Part shown: piece by piece, positions 44,221-54,528 of the stretch
Layout of the letters: every line of letters begins with the position of its first letter
Numbering within the stretch: position 1 is the first letter of the stretch
NCBI GenBank assembly: GCA_949130485.1
Contig: OX422190.1
Coordinates: 2,150,781-2,214,780, forward strand
Direction: 5' to 3'
Length of the DNA: 64,000 bases
DNA from: Agelas oroides
Lineage: Eukaryota; Porifera; Demospongiae; Agelasida; Agelasidae
Made by a program: the position numbers and the translations under genes
Notes under the pieces: generated by a model
The model's database searches: none
Seen by the model: only the letters and a program-made list of their open reading frames with translations
What the model was told of the DNA's origin: nothing

Positions 44221-45510
44221 TTAATTGTCTAGTATTACAACCTTGTTCACTTGAAACTTGAGGCAATCATTAATCAGATATTGACAGTCTTTGCTAGCAT
44301 TGTAGGCAAGCCTTTCATGAGGAATAAACTCATGATAACCCCACTCAGGTCCATGTTGCTGTGGTTCTTGCACTTGAGCAATGCACACCATAAAGTCGAT
44401 GTCATTAGATGAATAGTCACCACTCTCAATTAGTGGTCCTTCACAATGGTTTGCATTATTCCTCTGATTAAGGAGTTGCACTGTTACTTCTCCATGGAAT
44501 GGCCACTTCAAGTTATCATCATACTCACCTGGCATCATATTTAGATACACAGACAGGTGGGTGTCTTCCCCAGCACCACAACCATTAGCATAAACTGAGA
44601 TACACATTTTGTAGCCCCCGATGTGAGAATAGAATGGAGGGCTGAGCCATATATCTTCACTCTTTTTGTGTTGCTCAAAGGAAGTCATGGTGAAGCTTGG
44701 AGGAGGAATGAACACTGTAGACTTAGTGTGTTGCTGCAAAGTCATAAGTAGGTGGACCTGGGCAGTAAGTGCCTCAATTTGCTTTTTTTGTAGTTTTGCA
44801 TGTCTTGCCACCATCTGAAGGTGAGCTTTCACACTACTCTCCACATGGGACTGCACCTCCTGACGTTGTAGTTTCTCCTCACAGCCAGCATAGTCAAACT
44901 CACATTGAATGATCTCCAGTGGACAGACCTCCAAGTGGTTTGGGAGGTGCTGACGTTCAATGCCTCTTTGTCCACATTTGTTTGGACACTCCAGAGGATG
45001 TCTTTTACAATCAGGCCAGTGGTCTTTGGTAATTTCCTGGTAAGTGGCTCTGTAGGCACAGTGCATACATACGAATTGACGCTTGAGACAATCGTTCGCT
45101 TTATGCCATTCCAAGTCACAGCGCTGAACACGCCTACCACACAAATTAGGGCATGCTACCACTACGTACAGGCACTCTCCCGCTACCGAGCCGTTGTTCA
45201 GATGGTGATCCAAACGGCCTAATTCTCCCACCCACCCACATCCCACACCCTTCTTTGGACAACGAACTTTGAGTTCCTTCACTTTACGTTTGAAGAATTT
45301 ATCAGGAACCGCCTGAAGTGGTTGTTTACAAAGGGGACACGGTTTCTGATCTCGCCGTAGTTGGTCGGCGGCTTCTTGCGAGAGGTGATTCCCACAACAG
45401 ACTGTCAGGAAGGGCTCTCGGAGTACATCGAGCGTTACAGGACAAAGGAAATCTTCAGAAGGTTTCTCGACGAAGTGATAGTCAGGAAGCTCTTGCAGAG
45501 CGAACGACAT
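44221..45510 (-). CDS. TRAF-like protein 1 (RING-like, TRAF zinc fingers, MATH), intronless
   Basis: Single-exon 429-aa ORF. Order: RING/U-box-like segment (about 20-65, LCPVTLDVL to CPLC), TRAF-type zinc fingers (about 80-225; repeated C/H clusters such as CPNLCG and CEFDYAGC), a short coiled coil (about 228-260) and a C-terminal MATH/TRAF domain (about 272-425; FTMTSF, PPFYSHIGGYKMC, NDCLKF). TRAF proteins couple receptors to NF-kB/JNK signalling through trimeric MATH domains and RING E3 activity. Here the RING core lacks several usual ligands: CPVT replaces CPxC and no H-x2-C follows. E3 activity is therefore doubtful, or the fold is U-box-like. The first ATG fits paralogue alignment. It is the first of a same-strand cluster and convergent with the chloride channel. 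Confidence 0.93.
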   Translation of the reverse strand: MSFALQELPDYHFVEKPSEDFLCPVTLDVLREPFLTVCCGNHLSQEAADQLRRDQKPCPLCKQPLQAVPDKFFKRKVKELKVRCPKKGVGCGWVGELGRLDHHLNNGSVAGECLYVVVACPNLCGRRVQRCDLEWHKANDCLKRQFVCMHCAYRATYQEITKDHWPDCKRHPLECPNKCGQRGIERQHLPNHLEVCPLEIIQCEFDYAGCEEKLQRQEVQSHVESSVKAHLQMVARHAKLQKKQIEALTAQVHLLMTLQQHTKSTVFIPPPSFTMTSFEQHKKSEDIWLSPPFYSHIGGYKMCISVYANGCGAGEDTHLSVYLNMMPGEYDDNLKWPFHGEVTVQLLNQRNNANHCEGPLIESGDYSSNDIDFMVCIAQVQEPQQHGPEWGYHEFIPHERLAYNASKDCQYLINDCLKFQVNKVVILDN

Positions 45511-45852
45511 CGCATGAGGGGTATACGAATGAAGTTATCAAACCAGGAAACACGCAATGAATATAAACTCTGCAGTCATTAGCCTTAGGTTTGAAGGTCA
45601 GCCTTGCGAGCCAACACCTAGCTATTCTTCACATGTAATTAAAAGAAGAGCTAAGGTTAGGCTGTCAGACATTACATCCGATCCTATTCAGTTTGCATGC
45701 AGGAGATGATCGTGATTGCAACTCCACGCTATCCACATATGAATGCTAATTCAGCACATATGCCCTGTGACAGTAATATATGGAGGTGAAGACCTGGGAA
45801 TTTCAGTGTTATCACCCTGCACTATGAGGGAATGCACATTGCACTACACTAG
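45511..45852. other. Spacer between TRAF-like genes 1 and 2
   Basis: 341 bp that must hold the gene 1 promoter and gene 2 terminator. Nothing specific recognised. Confidence 0.6.
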
Positions 45853-47265
45853 CTACAGTTTGTCAAATACTACAACTTTGTTCACTTGAAACTTGAGGCA
45901 GTCATTCTTCAGATATTGACAGTCTTTGCCAGCACTGTAGGCAAGCCCTCCATGAGGAATAAAAGTGTCGTGACCCCATGCAAGCCCACGTTCCTGTGTC
46001 TCTTCCACTCGCGCAACACACTCCATAAAGTGATCAAACGAATAGTCAGCGCCCTCAACTAATGCTTTTTCACGATGGTTTTCGTTTCCTCTTTGGTTGA
46101 GGAGCTGTACTGTCACTTCCCCATGAAACGGCCACTTCAGGCTATCGTCATATTCACCTGGCATCATGTGAAGATACACTGCTACGTGTGTACCTTTACC
46201 AATATCGGACCCATTGGCCTTGACACTGATACACATTTTGTAGCCCCCAATGTGAGAGTAGAATGGAGGGCTGAACCATCGGTCCTCATCCTTTTTGTGC
46301 TGCTTAAAATTAGTCATGGTGAAGACAGGAGGAGGAGTAAATACTTGAAGTGTAGTTACCAGTTGGTGGACATGAGCAGCAAGTGTCTCAATTTGCGCGT
46401 GCATCTCCTGTTGTTCCTTTTGCACATGCTCAGTTTGCTTCTCTTGAAGTGTAGACGACAGCTGGTGAACTTGATCAATAAGTGTGTCAATTTGCTTATC
46501 CTGTTTCTCAATTCGCTTCTCTTGTTGCTCAATTCGCATCTCTTGCAGTTTCGCAATTCTTGCCACCATCTGAAGGTGAGCTTTCACACTACTCTCCACA
46601 TGGGACTGCATCTCTTGACGTTGTACCTTTTCCTTACAGCCAGCATAGTCAAACTCGCAGTCAATGATCTGCAGTGGACAGACCTCCAGATGGTTTGGGA
46701 GGTCCTGACGTTCAATGCTTCCTTCTCCGCAATCATTTGGACACTCCAGAGGATATTTACAACATTTAGGCCAGTGATCTTCGGAGATTTCCTGGTATGT
46801 GGCTTCGTAGGCACAGTGCTTACAGGCGAACTGACGCTTGGGACAATCGTTTTCTTTATGCCCTACCAAGTCACGACGAAGGACACGCCCATCACACAAA
46901 TTGGGACACGCTACCTCGACGTATTGACAATCTCCCGCTACAGCACCATCGTTCAGATGCTGATCCAAGCTGCCTAATTCACCCACCCACCCACATCCTG
47001 CGCCTTTCTTTGGACAACAAACTTTGAGCTCCTTCACTCTGCGTTTGAAGAATTTATCCGGAACCGCCTGAAGTGGTTGTTTACAAAGGGGACACGGCTT
47101 CTGATTTCCCTGTAGTTGATCGGCGGCTTCTTGCGAGAGGTGGTTTCCACAGCAGACTGTCAGGAAGGGCTCTCGGAGTACCTCGAGCGTTACAGGACAA
47201 AGGAAATCTTCCGAAAGCTTCTCCACAAAGTCATAGTCATAAAGCTCTTGAGAAGCCGAAGACAT
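45853..47265 (-). CDS. TRAF-like protein 2, extended coiled coil
   Basis: Single-exon ORF of 470 aa from the ATG at 47265, which aligns with the paralogues' N-termini; an upstream in-frame ATG at 47319 would add 18 residues. Domain order is as in copy 1, with the same degenerate RING-like core and MATH domain. The coiled coil is longer, with heptad-like repeats (IEQQEKRIEKQDKQIDTL). This suggests repeat expansion of the oligomerisation stalk. No introns or frameshifts. Confidence 0.93.
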   Translation of the reverse strand: MSSASQELYDYDFVEKLSEDFLCPVTLEVLREPFLTVCCGNHLSQEAADQLQGNQKPCPLCKQPLQAVPDKFFKRRVKELKVCCPKKGAGCGWVGELGSLDQHLNDGAVAGDCQYVEVACPNLCDGRVLRRDLVGHKENDCPKRQFACKHCAYEATYQEISEDHWPKCCKYPLECPNDCGEGSIERQDLPNHLEVCPLQIIDCEFDYAGCKEKVQRQEMQSHVESSVKAHLQMVARIAKLQEMRIEQQEKRIEKQDKQIDTLIDQVHQLSSTLQEKQTEHVQKEQQEMHAQIETLAAHVHQLVTTLQVFTPPPVFTMTNFKQHKKDEDRWFSPPFYSHIGGYKMCISVKANGSDIGKGTHVAVYLHMMPGEYDDSLKWPFHGEVTVQLLNQRGNENHREKALVEGADYSFDHFMECVARVEETQERGLAWGHDTFIPHGGLAYSAGKDCQYLKNDCLKFQVNKVVVFDKL

Positions 47266-47466
47266 TGTGCTGGGTCTGGTAAGTAGTTTCACAAGTACAA
47301 AATTCTTCAGCCCACGCACAAATTCTTGTATAGATGTTTACGTGATAGATGAAAATGATATTAACAGTTTGTGTAGTAGTTTTCACTGCATGGCTTCCAT
47401 TCAGTCGCCAAAGTTTCCACTATTGTGCTGATAGCATACAAGAACACTCTGCATGTGACTATATAC

Positions 47467-47808
47467 TTAGGTTTGCACGCTGTGAAGTTTCACTTCCAGC
47501 AGAGTTGGAGACCACACACTGATAGTAGCCTGCATCACATGCCTGGACTGCAGTGAGTTTCAGTGCTAGCCTCGTTCCCAGGCCTTCCCCGGCTCCAGTT
47601 TTTGATTGCTTGCAGTTTGCATACTGCAAGCGATCAAAAACTGGAGCCGGGGAAGGCCTGGGAACAAGGCTATTTCAGTCCAGCTTTCACCTCTTGAAAC
47701 TTGACACCATCACAGGTGAGGTCCTGCCAGGCCTCACTCTCTTCCTCCTCTCCTTCAGGCTTCCAACACTGCCACTGGTAATTCAGTGGTTCTGCTCCTG
47801 TAGCCACT
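47467..47808 (-). pseudogene. Ig-domain exon interrupted by a foldback transposon
   Basis: On the minus strand, 47673-47808 encodes the first half of an Ig fold (ATGAEPLNYQWQCW, then DLTCDGVKFQ). 47467-47566 encodes the second half with the hallmark ACDAGYYQCVVSNSAG. The halves are separated exactly by the 106-bp element 47567-47672 and its target duplication. Without those the frame is continuous. No flanking exons were recognised, so the parent gene is unknown, and it may have been dead before the insertion. Confidence 0.7.
47567..47672. mobile_element. 9-bp-TSD foldback element, nearly perfect hairpin
   Basis: A 106-bp palindrome starting TAGCCTCGTTCCCAGGCC and ending GGCCTGGGAACAAGGCTA, with CCAGTTTTTGATTGCTTGCA arms. 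Flanks TTTCAGTGC and TTTCAGTCC are a 9-bp duplication with one mismatch. Its insertion splits the Ig exon. Confidence 0.93.
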
Positions 47809-49759
47809 CTTCATCATATAAAACATACTACATACTATAGCTATGCCTTGCCTCATTCCCAGGCTCCTCCTCAGCCTCTTCTCTATGACAAAAGCTGGGG
47901 AGGAAGCTGCCAGGAACAAGGCTATCCTTACCCCCACAGTCCCACCCCACTTCTAGTCTGCAAGACAGCATTCTCCTAGAGGAAGTGTGGACACTGTGCC
48001 CCAAACCAGATCATGGTTTTCTGTCATTTGTTATAGTTCAACACTACCAGGCACCATAACCATAGATAGTATATGGGTAGGGTAGCTATATTATCTATGC
48101 CATAACACTCAAGATAGCACAGAATATGGCTAGCTATATAGAGAGTCAGAATGAGTTGAACATTGATAATAAATAATAAACATAGCTACACATTTTATTG
48201 TCGCTGTTGGCAGCTACATGTATATAGTTGCTATGTTTCTGGTATGCATGCTCTGATAAACATGTCTGCGTGCATACTGCCAGTACCTGATCAATGAATG
48301 TCGCAATTAAGCTTGAATTGAACAAAGACATAGCTAACATTTTTGAACTACCTTGATAATTATTGTCTGTTGCGTGATTGAAACCTGTTACTAAGGTTTC
48401 AATCACAGTACATGTGCAGTACCACTAGTTTGTGCAAACGTAGCTAGGTCTTTGCCTGTGCTGTATTGGTCTCATTCCCAGATTTTTGTTATGGTACATG
48501 CACCATACCAAGGGTATGGGAATGGGACTAGTGCTTGTATGCATGAAGAATGAACTTTGTGACCTATTGCGTGTATTCTATGTACCTTGACACCATGCAT
48601 AAAAACTAGCTGCTATAACTAGATCAGAGTGAATCACTAAGCATACCCCAACTTAAATTGCAATCAAGAAGTTTGATGGTGAATGTGAAGACAGTATAAC
48701 ATAACATGCAGCAGGTAGCTAGCTGGATGTTCCACCAGCTAGGAGCCTGAAAACTAAAATTATGAGTGGATTACTTGCAACTTGCACTCTGCAGGAAGTC
48801 CATGGCAAAGAGCTCCAGGATGAGATGGTTGAGTCCCCTCACTATACAAGCAAAAGAGGGTGTCTCTATTATTGGAATTTCAATCCAGTGAAACTGCTGA
48901 AGAGTTCAGTCCTCACATGGAAAATGGCAGTGTGCAAGTCTCAGCAAAGGAGCAGAAGGCATTCATTCATGTATCAGATGTGAACATTATCTGTGGCTGC
49001 ACACAGTAGAAATTAGCTTCGTCCCCAGGCCCCTCTAACCCTCAGGGGGAGAAGGGGGAGGGGGCGGGGATGAAGCTAAGTAGAAATATGAAGACGGCCC
49101 AAGATCTGGAGTGACACTGATAATCTGAATCCATACAGTGATTGAGTTAATCTGTTGTACTATTTTTCTTTTGTGCAAGTTATTCTGTTGTTCCTGCTCA
49201 AGTATAAGAGTTGTACCAAATTTGTACCAAATTTGTATAGTTTTAGTGTAGTGTCTATGGGGTAGTATACTACCACACTACAAATATCCCATAGACACTA
49301 CAAACATTGTAGACACTGCAAAAATTGTATATCTCGTTTCCATGCACGCATGGCAGGCTTTTATAAAAGCATGCAAGGGAACGAAGTTATACAAATTTGA
49401 TACCCTGCATGCATGCTTTTACTACCTCCAGTTTCCAGTATACAAATATGGAGGAGGAAGGCCTGCATGTGAGAGCTTGTGACATGTCACGTGCATTGTT
49501 CTCCCGATGGACCGGGGAAAAGGGTAAATTTTGATGCACTCCACTTGAAGTGTTACTAATCTAATTGTTACAGCAAATAGGTTACAGGTGATCTAATTTT
49601 ATGACTACGAACTGTATGTCATTCACTTGTCATATAAGTGGAATTTGCATGTCTGCAAAACACTTTGCAAGCACTGCTTGGTCTTCACATCATGTAAAGA
49701 TCTACACACTTACCATCACATCCATGCATTGTTAAATATAACCATATTATAGGGATACA
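47809..49759. other. Intergenic region with small foldbacks, no confident gene
   Basis: Contains hairpins of the GTTCCCAGGC family at 47853-47925 and 48472-48530, and a separate hairpin at 49247-49310 (GTAGTGTCTATGGG and CCCATAGACACTAC). A plus-strand ORF at 48762-48983 has no recognisable domain. 49430-49740 resembles the 3' flanks of TRAF-like genes 3 and 4. Confidence 0.6.
49014..49078. mobile_element. 9-bp-TSD foldback element, perfect duplication
   Basis: A 65-bp element TAGCTTCGTCCCCAGGCCCC to GGGGATGAAGCTA flanked by perfect AGTAGAAAT at 49005-49013 and 49079-49087. Confidence 0.95.
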
Positions 49760-50018
49760 TTACAGTTCAGAAAGTAGAACAACTTTCTTTACTTGAAACT
49801 TGAGGCAGTCATTCATCAGATATTGACAGTTTTTGCCAGCACTGTAGATAAGCCTTTCATGAGAAATAAACTTAAAACAACCCCATCCAGGCCCATGTTG
49901 CTTTACCCCTTGCACTACTCGAGCAAAACACTCCTTACAGTTATCAGATGAATAGTCGTCATCCCGTATTAATTGTTTTTCATAATGGTCCACATTCTTT
50001 CCTTGATTGAGGAGCTGC
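49760..50018 (-). pseudogene. Truncated TRAF-like copy (C-terminal MATH fragment)
   Basis: The last ~85 codons of a MATH domain (QLLNQGKNVDHYEKQL to the stop), closely similar to TRAF-like genes 3 and 4. Homology begins abruptly at about 50018, where LINE-derived sequence takes over. RING, zinc fingers and coiled coil are absent. Its 3' flank also matches the other copies, so it was part of a duplicated block. Confidence 0.9.
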
Positions 50019-50464
50019 AGTGGACTACTCTGGCTGATCGCAGAGAGTTATTTCGACTTAGTACAGTCCTAGCTTGGGCTACCCCCATACCAGAGGCTAT
50101 AATAATATACATTTGGAGAAGCCAAACTTAATACAGAATATTACAGAAAGTCTTTTGAATTTCAAGGAGCCATCAAGTGGAATGGACTCCCTAAAGGCAT
50201 AAAAGAACTATCTTCGAACACATTTAAAATTGCAATTAAAAACTTGCAACTGAAAACTTAGGTATATTTTTGTTTTATATATATATGTATATCTTTTCTT
50301 TTTGCCAGTACCCTGTTCTTAAATAATGTACTGTGCTAGCTCTTGCTCTCTCTCATTATTTTGTGTCACTTATGTTGTTAAACTCAGGACCCTCTGGAAG
50401 ACCAGCTCAATTGCTGAAGAGGCATTTCCTGTACAAAATAAATATTTATCTATCTATCTATCTA
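50019..50464 (+). mobile_element. 5'-truncated non-LTR retrotransposon (LINE) 3' end
   Basis: Plus-strand remnants resemble the end of a LINE ORF2: a WTTLADRRELFRL stretch, then, in another frame, YYRKSFEFQGAIKWNGLP and KELSSNTFKIAIKNL before a stop. An AT-rich 3' UTR and a (TATC)4 tail follow. The C-terminal pattern and short tandem tail suggest a CR1/L2/Jockey-type element (inference). Truncated and frameshifted. Confidence 0.75.
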
Positions 50465-50515
50465 AAGGGCATCGCACCATTGCAAAATAAAGATTATGTA
50501 GGACACCTTCCTTAC

Positions 50516-50637
50516 TAGTCTCGCAAGACAGACCCTTTCTGTTCCACAGCGCCAATCATTTTCAGTATCAGCCTCCGCATGCCAATACTTAAAGCAATTG
50601 GCGCTATGGAACGGAAAGGGTCTGGCTTGCGAGACTA
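50516..50637. mobile_element. 9-bp-TSD foldback element, TAGTCTCG subfamily
   Basis: TAGTCTCGCAAGACAGACCC and GGGTCTGGCTTGCGAGACTA pair. Perfect CTTCCTTAC duplications at 50507-50515 and 50638-50646. Located 50 bp after the LINE tail. Confidence 0.95.
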
Positions 50638-51218
50638 CTTCCTTACACGGTTGTCACAGTGTATCCACCCCAGGAAAAAAGTATTGTTCATTAACATACC
50701 TCCCTTTACCAGGTGCATGGGTACACGAGAGATGTCACTACACAGTCCTCAGTCCTGGGTACTAGGGTAACACCTAGGCCTACCTTTTTGAGAGAGATGT
50801 TGATTCACTGATTGTGAACATCTCTTAATGAATTCAGCTATGTATTCACCAGTTATTTCCATAAGATCCATTTCCATAGGTAAGAAAGAAACCACAGATG
50901 GATCATTGAATGTTAGTACATCAATTTTTCAGTATCAGTGGACTTTTCCAGAAGTGGTAAATTACAAAAAAAATGGGCGCATGACCCCAAATTACATTGC
51001 CAATTGCCAACTGCCAGATTCTCCACCAAGTTTTATGAACAGCATGTCATTCACTTATCATTTACATGTAAGTGGATTTGCATGTCTGGAAGAACACTTG
51101 CAAGCACTGCTTGGTCTATCACACTTCTTATCATGTAAAGATCTACATGGATGCGGGTACTCTTACCAGTATCACATCCATGCATTGGCAACACAAACAA
51201 TTCAGGTGAAATAGTACA

Positions 51219-52649
51219 TTACAAGTCAGAAAGTACAACAATTTTTTTAACTTGAAACTTGAGGCAGTCATTCATCAGATATTGACAGTTTTTGCCAGCA
51301 CTGTAGGTAAGCCTTTCATGAGAAATAAACTCAGAATAACCCCACCCAGGCCCATGTTGCTTTACCCCTTTTACTTGAGAAAAACACTCAATACAGTTGT
51401 CAGATGAATAGTAGTCATCCCGTATTAATTGTTTTTCATAATGATCCACATTCCGGCCCACATTCCTTCCTTGATTAAGGAGTTGTACTGTTACTTCTCC
51501 ATGGAATGGCCATTTCAGATCATCGTCATATTCACCTGGCATCATGTGAAGATACACAGATACATGAGTACCTTCACCAGTATCGTTCCCATTGGCAAAC
51601 ACACTGATACACATCTTGTAGCCCCCAATGTGAGAGTAGAATGGAGGGCTGAACCATTCATCATCCTTCTTCTTGTGCTGCTTAAAGTTAGTCATGGTGA
51701 AGACAGGAGGAGGAGGTTGAAGTGTACTTTCCAGTAGTTGGACTTGAGTAAGAAATGCTCCCATTTGCTTCTTCTGTTGCTCAATTCGTTTCTCTTGTAA
51801 TTTTGCATGTGCTGCAACCAACTGCAGGTGAGCTTTTACACTACTGTCCACATGTGACTGCATCTTTTGCCGTTTTACCTTCTCCTTACAGCCAGCATAG
51901 TCAAACTCACATTCAATGATCTGCAGTTGACAGACATCCAGGTGGTCTGGGAGGTGCTGACGTTCAATGCCACTTTCTCCACAATCGTTTGGACACTCCA
52001 GAGGATATTTGTCACATTTAGGCAAGTGGTCTTCGGTAATTTCCTGGTATGTGGCTTTATAGGCACAGTGCCTACATTTGAACTGACGCTCGGGACAATG
52101 ATTTGCTGTATGCCCTTCCAAGTCACCACGCTGAACACACTCACCACACAAATTAGGGCATGCTACCACTATGTACCGGCACTCGCCCGCTATCGATCCG
52201 TTGCTTAGATGCTGATCCAAGTTGCCGAAATTCCCCACCCACCCACATCCCACACCTTTCTTTGGACAACGAACCTTGAGCTCCCTCACTTTGCGTTCGA
52301 AATATTTATCGGGAACCGCCTGAAGTGGCTGTTTGCAAAGGGGACACGGTTTCTGTTCTCCCTGTAGTTGGTCGGCAGCTTCCTTCGAGAGGTGGTTCCC
52401 ACAACAGACTGTCAGGTAGGGCTCTCGGAGCACCTCGAGCGTAACGGGACAGAAAAAATCTTCCGAAGGTTTTTCGACAAAGTCGTAGTCGGGGAGCTCT
52501 TCACTACTAATACTCATGAGATCTTCTTCACTGTCTTGAAATTGCAAAGTGGATGACATGTTCATGCCAGGCAGGGTAGGGACGAATGCCAGCCGTCCAC
52601 GCCCCCCAGCGGAGAACGTCTGGTGGTGAATTCTTGTCACGAAGGCCAA
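51219..52649 (-). CDS. TRAF-like protein 3, intronless
   Basis: Single-exon ORF of 476 aa from the first ATG. Methionines at residues 29, 31 and 45 are alternatives, and paralogue alignment favours residue 31 or 45. Architecture and degenerate RING match copies 1, 2 and 4. The MATH domain is closest to copy 4 and the fragment at 49760 (shared DHYEKQLIRDD and KNCQYLMNDCLKFQVKK). An extra GRNV duplication lies in the MATH loop. It is adjacent to a broken PPP1R7 3' copy, mirroring the arrangement at copy 4. Confidence 0.92.
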   Translation of the reverse strand: MAFVTRIHHQTFSAGGRGRLAFVPTLPGMNMSSTLQFQDSEEDLMSISSEELPDYDFVEKPSEDFFCPVTLEVLREPYLTVCCGNHLSKEAADQLQGEQKPCPLCKQPLQAVPDKYFERKVRELKVRCPKKGVGCGWVGNFGNLDQHLSNGSIAGECRYIVVACPNLCGECVQRGDLEGHTANHCPERQFKCRHCAYKATYQEITEDHLPKCDKYPLECPNDCGESGIERQHLPDHLDVCQLQIIECEFDYAGCKEKVKRQKMQSHVDSSVKAHLQLVAAHAKLQEKRIEQQKKQMGAFLTQVQLLESTLQPPPPVFTMTNFKQHKKKDDEWFSPPFYSHIGGYKMCISVFANGNDTGEGTHVSVYLHMMPGEYDDDLKWPFHGEVTVQLLNQGRNVGRNVDHYEKQLIRDDYYSSDNCIECFSQVKGVKQHGPGWGYSEFISHERLTYSAGKNCQYLMNDCLKFQVKKIVVLSDL

Positions 52650-52846
52650 GAGCGGATAAGAACGGGCGGCTGGAGTAAGAGCGTGTAGAACACCCGGTCA
52701 CGTGCTTAGCAAGAAGCCTTATGTCTATGCGCTATGCGCGCAGCGCAGCATGCCCTGTACTGTACTAGCCTCATGTACGTACGAGGTTAGCCCTGGCCCT
52801 GTACGTGTTACGAAGTACAGGCGGTAAATTCTGACCGGTTTCAGAG
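52650..52846. mobile_element. MITE, TAAGAACGGG family, truncated at a pseudo-exon
   Basis: The left end GGATAAGAACGGGCGGCT and the body match the family. The right end is lost where the pseudo-copy of the last PPP1R7 exon begins, so the element abuts or replaced the end of that exon. Confidence 0.6.
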
Positions 52847-54215
52847 GGGAGGGTCAGTTTGATCTTCCTTCTATACTGCGGGTCACGGGAGATGGGATTG
52901 CCTTCAAAGTAGACAGTCTTGATCCCCCTGGACCGTGTCAATTGACTGATCCTTACATCATTTTGTAGCTGAAGATATATCTGTTTTATAAACCATGTCT
53001 TGTCTTTAAAAAATGTCTTGTCTTGTTCTGGGTAAGCCACTGAGTTCTGCATCATGTAGCAAATGTCTTGTGTAGCTTGCATTTGGTGAGCTTGCATAGC
53101 CCTCTTTCCAAGGTTCATTTGCTAAAGTGGTAGCTGAATGGAGACTATGCATAAACAATCAATGAACCGTATCTCTGCATGGCTAGGTACTATAAAGAAT
53201 CTACCAATGTCAGGATATTCTTTGGTGAGTGACTCTGCAGAGCATTTAGGCCTGGAGATGTGGTTTGTGCGATTGTTCATATGCACGCTGTATAACACCT
53301 AGGCCTACCTTTCTGAGAGAGATGTTGATTCACTGATTGTTTGTGCACAATGGCATAACACCTAGGCCTGCCTTTTAGGTAGCCATGGTAATTATTCACC
53401 CCCTTCCTTGTAGTTCAACCACAACCAGCTGGAACACTGCATGGGCAGACATTAAGCTAGACAAGACATTCGCTACATGATGCAGAACTTGCCCAGAACT
53501 CCTCCAGTTTGGTGAGGTGGGACACGTTCCTGATCCTCTTTATATATACGATTGTTTGCAAGGTCAAGGGTCACCAGTTTCACCTAGAAAATGATATTTG
53601 GCAAGGTTAGTCAGTTGTTGTTCTGAGAAGGTTACATATTCTAGACAATGTAACACTCTGACTGTTGAAACATATGTTCTACCAGCCATGATGCCTTCAT
53701 ATTCACAAAGAAGGTTTCCAGGGGTTTCTAGGCCTCCATTTGTAAAAGGCACAAAAATTTACAGCAAGATTGCTGTAACAATCAGTTCCCACTGAATATT
53801 TCACAGACTTGTCATAGACTGCCATTCAAGATACTTGTCGTGTTGCTGCTGTGTTGGTAAACTGTGACACAACTACCTTGAGCATCGTTCAAAGTCTAGA
53901 TGCAGGCCAAGCATACACACACATGATATTAACCAGAAATGTCTTCACTAGGATTGAGCTTGAGTACTCGGCAAAGCTGAGAAGCAATGAGGAAGATTCC
54001 TGAATGCAGTGAAATTGGGGAAAAAATGCTGCACACAGGAACCAATTTCTGGCTAGCTTCCAACATTAGCATCATGGTGCACTGTGTGTTACAGATGGTT
54101 TCCCACTGTGATCTCGAGCGTGTGTGTCACCTCACCAGTGTGTCCAATCCTTGCATCTCCTCAATGCCATTGCATGTAACTGAGGTACAGCTCCTCCAGG
54201 TTTACCAGGAGACAC
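52847..54215 (-). pseudogene. Partial, rearranged duplicate of the PPP1R7 3' end
   Basis: Minus-strand matches to three PPP1R7 exons: last exon (52847-~52960, SRGIKTVYFEGNPISRDPQY), exon 8 (~53494-53584, KLVTLDLANNRI, interrupted by a TATA insertion) and exon 7 (~54105-54215). Between them, ~52970-53440 is inverted relative to the parent. The sequence encoding FNHNQLEH reads on the plus strand at 53412-53437. The start, the upstream LRR exons and the protein C-terminus are missing, so it cannot make sds22. Confidence 0.85.
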
Positions 54216-54528
54216 CTTCCCATGGAGGGCTTTTTACTACCTCCAGTTTCCAGTATACAAATACGGAGGAGGAAAGCTAAATTTTGATGCACTCCTTTTG
54301 AAGTGTTGCTAATCTACACTAATTGTTACAGCATAATAAGTTACAGGTGATCAATGCTACATTTGGACACTACATTTGGCAGTGACATTGCCAATGCAAA
54401 CTGCTAGATTAAATTTTCCACCAAATTTTACAGCATGTCATTCACTTGTCATATAAGTGGAATTTACAAGTCCGGAAAAACACTATCACACCCATTGGCA
54501 ACACAAACAATTCAGGTGAAATAGTACA

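Noticed and set aside
48762-48983. 73-aa plus-strand ORF
   Set aside because: No domain, no splice partners and no conserved motif recognised; could be chance.
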